Source: CAZTKP01 sp964614215
GTDB lineage: Bacteria; UBP6; UBA1177
Assembly (NCBI GenBank): GCA_964614215.1
Contig: CAZTKP010000167.1
Location: 1 to 5,611, forward strand
Direction of reading: 5' to 3'
Length of the DNA stretch: 5,611 nt
In this document: positions 1-5,611 of the stretch, piece after piece
How the letters are laid out: the number at the start of each line of letters is the position of its first letter
Numbering within the stretch: the first letter of the stretch is position 1
Translations under genes and position numbers: made by a program
The notes under the pieces: generated by a model
What the model was told of the DNA's origin: nothing
Seen by the model: the letters and a program-made list of their open reading frames with translations, nothing else
The model's database searches: none

Positions 1-215
1 ATATAATAAAGAAAGAACTTGGCAGCGAAGCGGAGGATGTTATGCCGTCATTAGCGCAGAGATGGGTCGAAGAAGGGAAAGAAAAAGGAATTAAGATAGG
101 GGTAGAAAAAACTTGTAAAAATGCCCTTAATTCCGGCATTTCCCCCAAAATGGTATCTAAAATTACAGGACTACCAATCGAACAAGTACTGAAAATTCAA
201 AAAGACCTTAAATAA
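1..215 (+). CDS. C-terminal end of an Rpn/YhgA-like putative nuclease (partial, 5' end outside window)
   Basis: Seventy sense codons in the frame starting at base 3 run to a TAA at 213-215; the start lies before the window. The visible part is hydrophilic. It has a charged Lys/Glu/Gly segment (EEGKEKGIKIG, visible residues 23-33) followed by a short helical unit ending in ITGLPIEQVLKIQ. In Rpn/YhgA proteins (recombination-promoting nuclease, PD-(D/E)XK transposase-associated family) the C-terminus typically shows such low-complexity EGxxxG repeats and then a tail of the type 'G-S-x-E-x-I-x-x-I-T-G-L-S-x-E-E-I'. The match is to this tail only; the catalytic nuclease core is not in the window, so the family call is an inference from a weakly conserved region. 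The gene converges on tgt with 16 bases between the stops. Nothing shows whether the missing part is intact. Confidence 0.6.
   Translation, partial: IIKKELGSEAEDVMPSLAQRWVEEGKEKGIKIGVEKTCKNALNSGISPKMVSKITGLPIEQVLKIQKDLK
117..141 (-). terminator. possible weak terminator hairpin for the tgt transcript
   Basis: An inverted repeat with 7-base arms, AAATGCC (119-125) and GGCATTT (135-141), encloses a 9-base loop. Read on the minus strand it comes about 90 bases after the tgt stop and is followed by TT, five other bases (ACAAG), and then a run of six T (105-110). It lies inside the coding end of the convergent gene. The stem has only three G-C pairs and the T-run is displaced, so this is a tentative call; the repeat may be chance. 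Confidence 0.25.
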
Positions 216-231
216 TCAATAGAAACCCAGA

Positions 232-1332
232 TTATCTTTCGTAAACTTCAGAAATTTCTTTATAAAACTCTTCAATTCTGCCATTTTCAATTTCGGTACG
301 CGCTTTTGTGACAAGATCAAGATAGAAGTGAAGGTTATGGATGGTGTTAAGGATCGGAGAAAGGTACTCGCCTGCTCTGAAAAGATGGTGAAGATATGCT
401 TTTGAAAAGTTCCTGCATGCATAGCACTGACACTGTTCATCAATTGGAGAAGTATCTTTGGCATACTCTCTTTTTTTAATGTTTATCGGACCTTTCCACG
501 TAAAAAGCTGTCCGTTTCTAGCGTTTCTTGTGGGCATGACACAGTCGAACATGTCAACGCCTTCCATTATCGCTTTAATGATGTCTCTGGGAGTTCCCAC
601 GCCCATTAAGTATCTGGGCTTATCTTGCGGCATGAGATGCGCAATCTCTTCGATCACGCGATACATATCCTCCTTTTCTTCACCCACGCTTAAGCCGCCG
701 ATGGCAAAACCGTCAAAAGGAAGAGCTGAAATATCCTCAAGATGTTTTTTACGAAGTTCCACGTCAACTCCGCCTTGAAAAATACCGAAAAGTGCTGCAT
801 TCGTCTTTCTCGCATCAAGACAGCGCTTTGCCCAGCGTGTGGTTCTGTCCATGGAATCCTTCATATACTCCTTTGAGCAAGGAAGTGCCGGACATTCATC
901 AAACGCCATCATAATGTCACTTCCCAGAGCCTCCTGGATCTCAATTGATATTTCAGGAGAAATGAACTGTTTTGATCCGTCAATGTGACTTCTGAAATCA
1001 ACTCCTTCTTCCCTGATCTTACGCAGAGGGCCAAGACTGAAAACCTGAAACCCGCCGCTATCGGTAAGTATAGGTCTGTCCCATTTCATCATTTTATGCA
1101 GAGATCCGAACGTGTTCTTTACAAGCTCATGACCGGGCCTTAAAAACAAATGATAGGTGTTCCCGAGAATTATCTGAGCACCGAGCTCCTTGAGCTGATC
1201 TGGAAGAACCGCCTTAACCGTCCCTTTTGTTCCGACCGGCATGAATATGGGTGTTTGAATATCTCCTCTTTCTGTGGAGATAACACCTGTACGTGCTTTA
1301 TTATCTTTATTAAGTACTTTAAATGATATCAT
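232..1332 (-). CDS. tgt: queuine/preQ1 tRNA-guanine transglycosylase
   Basis: This 366-residue cytosolic enzyme swaps guanine at the wobble position 34 of tRNAs with GUN anticodons (Tyr, His, Asn, Asp) for the queuosine precursor preQ1, or for queuine in some bacteria. All family landmarks are visible: DSGGFQ with the general acid/base D91, FDEC with D145, GIFQGG (183-188), IGGLSVGE (211-218), YLMGVGTP (241-248) and MFDCVMPTRNARNG with the nucleophile D263. The zinc site is C301, C303, C306 and H332, at nearly the same numbering as E. coli Tgt. Length is normal and the gene looks intact. The ATG is fixed by AAAAAGGA six bases upstream and by an N-terminus that aligns with the family. It sits 12 bases after the cyclase-ATPase-TPR gene on the same strand, so it is probably translated from that transcript. 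None of its usual neighbours (queA, yajC, secD) is present. Confidence 0.98.
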   Translation of the reverse strand: MISFKVLNKDNKARTGVISTERGDIQTPIFMPVGTKGTVKAVLPDQLKELGAQIILGNTYHLFLRPGHELVKNTFGSLHKMMKWDRPILTDSGGFQVFSLGPLRKIREEGVDFRSHIDGSKQFISPEISIEIQEALGSDIMMAFDECPALPCSKEYMKDSMDRTTRWAKRCLDARKTNAALFGIFQGGVDVELRKKHLEDISALPFDGFAIGGLSVGEEKEDMYRVIEEIAHLMPQDKPRYLMGVGTPRDIIKAIMEGVDMFDCVMPTRNARNGQLFTWKGPINIKKREYAKDTSPIDEQCQCYACRNFSKAYLHHLFRAGEYLSPILNTIHNLHFYLDLVTKARTEIENGRIEEFYKEISEVYER

Positions 1333-1338
1333 TTTATA

Positions 1339-1346
1339 TCCTTTTT
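1339..1346 (-). promoter_or_regulatory. ribosome binding site of tgt, overlapping the upstream stop codon
   Basis: On the minus strand AAAAAGGA is followed by six bases (TATAAA) and then the tgt ATG. The first two A residues are also the last two bases of the TAA stop (1345-1347) of the upstream signalling gene. Ribosomes finishing the upstream gene therefore stop on the tgt initiation region, which suggests translational coupling and supports a shared mRNA. Confidence 0.75.
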
Positions 1347-4300
1347 AAGATTCCAGAGAATTTATCCGTTCAATATAGACTGCTTTAGGAGCAGCATCTC
1401 GAAGTGCTCTGAATATTTTAAGGGATTCACTTTTATAACTCTCCTCGCCTGTCAACTTGAACAGGTGGTAGCCAAGTTCGGCCTTATGCTCATCTTTTGA
1501 CATTTCATTAAGCATTTTCTTCATCTCGATAACAGCCTTTTCCTTGTCCGTTCTTGAAACTATCTGCCATTTCAGCATCTGACTTTTTATGATAAAGTCC
1601 GTCCTGTTAACTTCAGTACTTATGCTCAGGGCCTTCTCTGCATCTTTGAGAGCCTGCTCGAACCGCTCTGTCTCAAAGAAAAGAACTGCCTTTTCAAGGT
1701 AATATTCACACAGGATTGTCTGAAGATTCAACTCCTCACCGATCGCTATAGCCTTGTTGTAGAATTCAAGAGCCTTTTCATAGTCGGTCATTATTCTATT
1801 AATATTTCCGAGCATATTGTATGCGATGGAAACATGTCTCTTAATTCCGAGGTCATTTGCAATCGTGAGCTGATCCTCAAAAAGCTTCTTCGCTTCGTCA
1901 TACTCACCCATCCAGTATTTCAGCTCCCCGAGGTTATTTGATGTGTAGCAGATATACTGTCTTACGTTCATTTTTCTGTAAGCATCAAGGGCTCTCTGAT
2001 AATACTTAATGGCATTATCGAACTCGTTGAGATGAGAGTTGACAAGACCGAGGTTATTTTCCGCGACAGCTATATCGATCAGGTTGTTCATTTCCTCTGA
2101 TATTTCAAGCTGTCTCTCATAATAACTTCTTGCCTTTACGTATTCACTTCTGTAGTAACTCACGCCACCAAGATATCTGTTGTTTATAGCGATAGCTGAC
2201 TTATATCCTACCTTCTGCGCAAGTTCCAGACTCGTTGTAAAATGTTCAATGGCATCATCAAGCTCACCTTTGTAGTAGTGAATGAGCCCTCTGTAACCTT
2301 CAACATCACATTCTCCCTGCGTCTTGTTCAGTGCACGGTATTCCTTAACGGCACTATCCAGAAGCGGCTGTGCCTCGTCATAACGGCCTTTTTCAAGAAG
2401 CATGTAGCCCATTTCCTTCATACTGTCAGCGATGAGAAGACTGTCCCCGAGCTCTTTTGCCCTTTCAAGACTTTCTCTGAACGTCTTTTCAGCAAGGTCC
2501 CACTTTCCTGAGATCTTACTGACCCTTCCAAGAAGATGTCCTGTCTCGATAAGTTCCCTGGGATCATCGAGAAGCTCCATAAGCTTAAGGTACATGGTCT
2601 CGGCTTCAACATTATGGTACTGCTCTTTCGCATAATCAGCGGCTTTTTTAAGGAAGGTGCGCTCCTTTTCCTTTTCCTCGGCCTTTTCATAGTGGAAAGC
2701 CAGAGATGAATAGAACCTGTCCTCACCCGGATAGTTCTTTTCAATTGCTGAAGCCACATTTTTATGAATACTTCTGAGCCTCGCCTTAAGCTGCATATTG
2801 TAGGCAGCATCACGCAGAAGTGCGTGCCTGAAAGCATAGATTATCTTTGAAACTTCGTTCCATACAAGTTCATCTATACCTTCCCTTAGAAGATTTTCCA
2901 TCTTTGAATCTTCAGATATTTCTGACAGGACCACAAGGTCTATGTCATTTCCGATAACCGAGGCTCTAAAGACAAGTTCCTTAAGGTTTGCCGAAAGTCT
3001 GTCCAGTCTGCTTACAAGTAGAGAGTTGACCTCTCCCGGGATCTCGACTTCGTCACTTTTAAGACAGATCCTGCCATCTTTTTCCTCTATATAGTTCTGC
3101 TCTCTGATAAACAGAACCAGCTGCTCCATGAAGAAAGGATTACCTTCACTTCGGGAAAACACAAAGTCGTTGAGACTGTCATCACTTGTTCCGTCAAGAA
3201 TATTTCCGACAAAAGCAGGAACATCAATCTTGTTAAGTCTGTCAATGTTAAGTTCGAGAGAATTAATTGTAATACTTTGATAAAACTCAGGTTTTGAGCC
3301 ATCATCCTTCAGCCTTGAAAGAATGTATACAACAACAGGTTCATCGGACAGCCTTTTCATCAACGTCTTAACGACCTCAAGAGAATCGTTGTCAATAGCA
3401 TGCAGATCGTCCATCACTATCATTAGCGGATAGTTCTTTGAAAAAGCCGTGAAAAAGTCAGCAACTGCAAAAAGTGTATTCTCATATCTGCTTTTGGCGT
3501 CAAGTATATCAAAAACAGAGCTTTCGACCGAAACACCCGCAAGCGCTGCAAGATAAGGTTTTGTTCCTTCCAGCTCTTCCGGAACATTGTCAAGTTCCGA
3601 AAACAACTCCTTCCATCTATTTTCAAAGTTCTGTCTATTCTGTGCCTGAGAGTAGTTTTCATTCTGATCAAAGAAACGATGAAAGAAAAGCGTGAACATA
3701 TTCATAGACTGTCTGAGAATAGTGTCAGTTGAAAGAGAAAAGACCTTGAAACTGTCTTCGAACCTCTTTCTAACCTCATAGACAAGTCTGGATTTTCCGA
3801 TGCCGGCCTCTCCGAATATGGAACAGACCTTCATGTGTCTCTCGCTCACCGCCTCCCGACCTTTACTGACAAGTGCACCCAGTTCTTTTTCCCTTCCGGT
3901 AAAAACTGTGCTGTATGAAACTGACTCCTCTTTTTCTCTTCTTCCCTTAAGTTCAAAGACCTCTATTTCTTCATCAATTCCCTTGAAAATAAATCCGCCG
4001 ACAGATTCAAGGATAAAGTCCGCACCTGCTCTTTCCGCAGCCTGTCCTGCTACCCAGTCGCTGCCCATAGAAGCTTTCATCATTACTCTTGCGGAAAGGT
4101 TGACGTTATCTCCCAAAGCGGTATATGCGGCTCTTTTATCACTGCCTGTAAAACCGGCATAAACAACACCTTCCGTAATTCCGGACCTGAACTCAAGCTC
4201 AAAGGTCTTTCTCAGATCCATAACACAGTTAACCGCCCTCTCAAGATCATCCTCATAACTTAACGGAGCGCCGAATAGCGCAAGCACTGTAGCACCTTTA

Positions 4301-5130
4301 TCACCTGAATCGAAACCGCTGATATAGCCGCCATACTTTGTTACGGAATCAGAAAGCTGCTTAATCGCCTTATCAATATCCTCAAGATCTTCAGGGAAAG
4401 TGTATGAAATAAAAAGAGACACTACTTTTCTGAAAGCTCCTGCGATTGTCTGCTCCGTTACAGCTTTTGGAACAAAACTTGCGATAGTCTGCGCATCTAT
4501 TTCAGGAACAAGAGGTGTTGACTGAACTGCCAGAACCATTTTCTCAATGAAAATATTTCCGTCTTTGTCAGCTGTAACAAAACCTTCACCTAGATTTTCT
4601 GCGACTTTACCATTGACGCAGATCTCGTTTCCACAGCAGTTATGCTCAGCCTGTGCAGCCTCATCGATCACATTTCCGAAAAACAGAAAATTCCTAAGAT
4701 CGTTCTGACCTTTAACCGCTGTCCAGGTAAGAATACCCTTTGAAATTCCCATTTTAGCAGAAACGCTGAATCTATACTTTTCGTGAGTCAGTTCAGAGTT
4801 CGTAGTAAAAAAATCGCGTATCTCAACAGCTGTTGAAACAGCAAGATGACCGAGATCGTTTTTAAAGACTGCGGTAAAAGCGTCACCCGCGAAATTAATA
4901 ATGAATCCACCGTTATTATAAACAGATTCAATAAGCGGAGAGAATATCCTGTTCATAAAGTCCGACAGGATCTCTGCGCCGTCCTTACCCTCTGACATAA
5001 GGGTTCTTGTCATATTTGTAAAACCTGAAATATCTGCAAAAAGCACTGATGCCTCAATGCTTCCGGACGTCTTATCTTTACATTCCTTTCCGTATCCCAG
5101 AAGTTTGAGATCAGGTAAAAGATTTCTCAT
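1345..5130 (-). CDS. tandem class III cyclase-homology / STAND-AAA ATPase / TPR signalling protein (sAC-like architecture)
   Basis: This is a 1261-residue protein with no signal peptide or membrane segment, so probably cytosolic. Residues 25-200 form cyclase domain 1, with metal aspartates D33 (LFADISGFT) and D83 (NFAGDAF). Residues 235-395 form cyclase domain 2. It lacks the metal aspartates (LFISYTF, then a DKG motif at 277-279) but has T337 and the transition-state pair N344-x3-R348 (GDNVNLSAR). A P-loop ATPase follows: TGREKEL (411-417), Walker A GEAGIGKS (440-447), Walker B IVMDDLH (571-577), GNPFF (663-667) and the FRHALLRDAAY element (767-777). About eight TPRs of 35-41 residues occupy 865-1175. 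This is the domain order of mammalian soluble adenylyl cyclase. Expected role: making or sensing a cyclic nucleotide under control of the ATPase/TPR sensor part. However, the two active-site lysines of sAC appear to be N79 and G272 here, so activity is uncertain. The ATG at 5130 follows AGGGG by nine bases, and an in-frame TAG at 5143-5145 rules out a longer start. It is cotranscribed with tgt. Confidence 0.92.
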   Translation of the reverse strand: MRNLLPDLKLLGYGKECKDKTSGSIEASVLFADISGFTNMTRTLMSEGKDGAEILSDFMNRIFSPLIESVYNNGGFIINFAGDAFTAVFKNDLGHLAVSTAVEIRDFFTTNSELTHEKYRFSVSAKMGISKGILTWTAVKGQNDLRNFLFFGNVIDEAAQAEHNCCGNEICVNGKVAENLGEGFVTADKDGNIFIEKMVLAVQSTPLVPEIDAQTIASFVPKAVTEQTIAGAFRKVVSLFISYTFPEDLEDIDKAIKQLSDSVTKYGGYISGFDSGDKGATVLALFGAPLSYEDDLERAVNCVMDLRKTFELEFRSGITEGVVYAGFTGSDKRAAYTALGDNVNLSARVMMKASMGSDWVAGQAAERAGADFILESVGGFIFKGIDEEIEVFELKGRREKEESVSYSTVFTGREKELGALVSKGREAVSERHMKVCSIFGEAGIGKSRLVYEVRKRFEDSFKVFSLSTDTILRQSMNMFTLFFHRFFDQNENYSQAQNRQNFENRWKELFSELDNVPEELEGTKPYLAALAGVSVESSVFDILDAKSRYENTLFAVADFFTAFSKNYPLMIVMDDLHAIDNDSLEVVKTLMKRLSDEPVVVYILSRLKDDGSKPEFYQSITINSLELNIDRLNKIDVPAFVGNILDGTSDDSLNDFVFSRSEGNPFFMEQLVLFIREQNYIEEKDGRICLKSDEVEIPGEVNSLLVSRLDRLSANLKELVFRASVIGNDIDLVVLSEISEDSKMENLLREGIDELVWNEVSKIIYAFRHALLRDAAYNMQLKARLRSIHKNVASAIEKNYPGEDRFYSSLAFHYEKAEEKEKERTFLKKAADYAKEQYHNVEAETMYLKLMELLDDPRELIETGHLLGRVSKISGKWDLAEKTFRESLERAKELGDSLLIADSMKEMGYMLLEKGRYDEAQPLLDSAVKEYRALNKTQGECDVEGYRGLIHYYKGELDDAIEHFTTSLELAQKVGYKSAIAINNRYLGGVSYYRSEYVKARSYYERQLEISEEMNNLIDIAVAENNLGLVNSHLNEFDNAIKYYQRALDAYRKMNVRQYICYTSNNLGELKYWMGEYDEAKKLFEDQLTIANDLGIKRHVSIAYNMLGNINRIMTDYEKALEFYNKAIAIGEELNLQTILCEYYLEKAVLFFETERFEQALKDAEKALSISTEVNRTDFIIKSQMLKWQIVSRTDKEKAVIEMKKMLNEMSKDEHKAELGYHLFKLTGEESYKSESLKIFRALRDAAPKAVYIERINSLES

Positions 5131-5159
5131 TTTATTCTTCCCCTAAATTTTCTCGTAAA

Positions 5160-5187
5160 ATTATAGAGATTGATATATTTTTTACAA
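5160..5187 (-). promoter_or_regulatory. likely sigma70-type promoter of the cyclase-ATPase-TPR gene / tgt operon
   Basis: On the minus strand a perfect -10 box TATAAT (5165-5160) lies 16 bases downstream of TTGTAA (5187-5182), which matches the -35 consensus at four of six positions. Transcription would start near 5153, giving a leader of roughly 22 bases that contains the Shine-Dalgarno AGGGG (5144-5140). Position and leader length fit the gene. No experimental support is available from the sequence. Confidence 0.55.
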
Positions 5188-5208
5188 GTTTACAGAATCA
5201 TGTAAAAT
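5181..5208 (+). promoter_or_regulatory. likely sigma70-type promoter of the CDGSH gene
   Basis: TTTACA (5181-5186, five of six matches to the -35 consensus) and TAAAAT (5203-5208, five of six matches to the -10 consensus) are 16 bases apart. The predicted start near 5215 gives a leader of about 25 bases with the Shine-Dalgarno GGAG at 5229-5232. Its -35 box overlaps that of the opposing promoter by five bases, so the two are unlikely to be occupied by polymerase at the same time. Confidence 0.5.
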
Positions 5209-5240
5209 CAGTACAGAACTTTTCAATTGGAGAAAGTATC

Positions 5241-5611
5241 ATGACAAAAAAATGTGCCCGTAAAGGAACACCAAGAATCACTTTTTCAAAAACAACGCCC
5301 TATCTGCTAAGTGATCTTGATTATTTTTATGATTCTGAGGGAAACAAGATCAGCATTAACAAAGTTGCAATTTTCTGCAGGTGCGGAAAGTCGGACAACA
5401 TGCCCTTTTGTGACGGAACTCATGCTCATGACGGCATGAACATGGAAAAATCTCCTGACAGAGATCCAGACAGAATGAGAGATTATCGCGGAAAGGATAT
5501 AACTGTTCATTTCAATCTCGGTGTATGCAGTCATGACGGAACATGTCTCAAGCTCAAAGATGTCTTTGAAAAATGCAGAGTCCCCTGGATACTTCCCGAT
5601 GCAGGAAACTT
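5241..5611 (+). CDS. CDGSH iron-sulfur protein with a following Fer4_19-like 4Fe-4S domain (partial, 3' end outside window)
   Basis: The first 123 codons are present and the frame is open to the window edge. Residues 46-61 match the CDGSH signature C-x-C-x2-S-x3-P-x-C-D-G-T-H exactly: C46, C48, C57 and H61 would bind a 2Fe-2S cluster as in mitoNEET-type proteins. After an Asp/Arg/Met-rich linker (64-80), residues 82-121 (YRGKDITVHF ... CRVPWILPDAG) resemble the divergent single-cluster 4Fe-4S family (Fer4_19, formerly DUF1271), with C96-x5-C102 and C112 as candidate ligands; further cysteines of that family would lie beyond the window. The expected role is redox or electron transfer, or iron-sulfur handling, in the cytosol; the partner is unknown. 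The ATG is supported by GGAG eight bases upstream. The gene is divergent from the cyclase-like gene across 110 bases. The CDGSH call is firm, the second domain is probable. Confidence 0.87.
   Translation, partial: MTKKCARKGTPRITFSKTTPYLLSDLDYFYDSEGNKISINKVAIFCRCGKSDNMPFCDGTHAHDGMNMEKSPDRDPDRMRDYRGKDITVHFNLGVCSHDGTCLKLKDVFEKCRVPWILPDAGN

Noticed and set aside
212..235. Inverted repeat ATAATC-N12-GATTAT spanning the two convergent stop codons, considered as a bidirectional terminator
   Set aside because: The six-base arms contain only one G-C pair, the loop is long, and no T-run follows directly on either strand.
458..778. Open frame of 106 codons on the plus strand inside tgt
   Set aside because: It is antisense to a fully recognised enzyme, is Ser/Pro-rich with no recognisable family, and has no own promoter or convincing ribosome binding site.
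1606..2538. Repetitive coding segment, considered as DNA tandem repeats
   Set aside because: The periodicity is at protein level only (TPR consensus residues about every 35-41 codons); the underlying DNA units are strongly diverged.
2418..2837. 139-codon minus-strand frame inside the TPR part of the signalling gene
   Set aside because: It overlaps the real coding frame, with which the protein-family motifs are continuous; its translation is Arg/Ser/Leu-rich as expected of an out-of-frame reading.
3800..4162. 120-codon plus-strand frame opposite the ATPase and second cyclase domain
   Set aside because: Its product is Ser/Pro/Leu-rich and shows no motif; the opposite strand carries Walker A and the N-x3-R motif in one uninterrupted frame.
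5307..5534. 75-codon minus-strand frame opposite the CDGSH gene
   Set aside because: The plus strand encodes an exact CDGSH signature with a good ribosome binding site; the opposite frame has neither a motif nor a start signal.

Overview
The window is a compact bacterial chromosome segment with four genes and almost no spare DNA. Base composition is AT-leaning, and genes start with ATG behind clear Shine-Dalgarno sequences. The gene content (queuosine tRNA modification, a large tandem-cyclase/ATPase/TPR signalling protein, a CDGSH iron-sulfur protein, and the tail of an Rpn/YhgA-type nuclease) fits a free-living or gut-associated, probably anaerobic Gram-negative lineage. Spirochaetes and deltaproteobacteria-like groups often carry such cyclase-ATPase-TPR proteins, but the sequence alone does not settle the taxon.

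Layout. Bases 1-215 (+) hold the last 70 codons of a gene whose C-terminal tail looks like the Rpn/PD-(D/E)XK transposase-associated nuclease family. It converges on tgt (232-1332, -), with 16 bases between the two stop codons. tgt encodes a complete 366-residue queuine tRNA-ribosyltransferase with all catalytic and zinc residues visible. Twelve bases upstream of tgt, and on the same strand, ends a 1261-codon gene (1345-5130, -). Its product has two tandem class III nucleotide cyclase homology domains, a STAND/AAA_16-type P-loop ATPase and about eight TPRs. This is the domain order of mammalian soluble adenylyl cyclase (sAC, ADCY10). A 110-base intergenic region (5131-5240) carries two back-to-back promoter-like sequences whose -35 boxes overlap. 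Bases 5241-5611 (+) are the start of a CDGSH iron-sulfur gene, apparently fused to a divergent 4Fe-4S (Fer4_19-like) domain and cut by the window edge.

How the genes relate. The large signalling gene and tgt are very probably cotranscribed, because the tgt ribosome binding site overlaps the upstream stop codon. The CDGSH gene is transcribed divergently from the same short control region and could share a regulator with the signalling gene; that link is inferred. The most notable observation is the cyclase pair. The metal aspartates of the first domain and the transition-state Asn/Arg of the second are kept, but the two lysines that sAC uses around ATP appear to be replaced (N79 and G272). The protein may therefore have altered specificity, or be a nucleotide sensor rather than an ordinary adenylyl cyclase. 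I see no CRISPR array, RNA gene, insertion sequence or obvious new defence system here.
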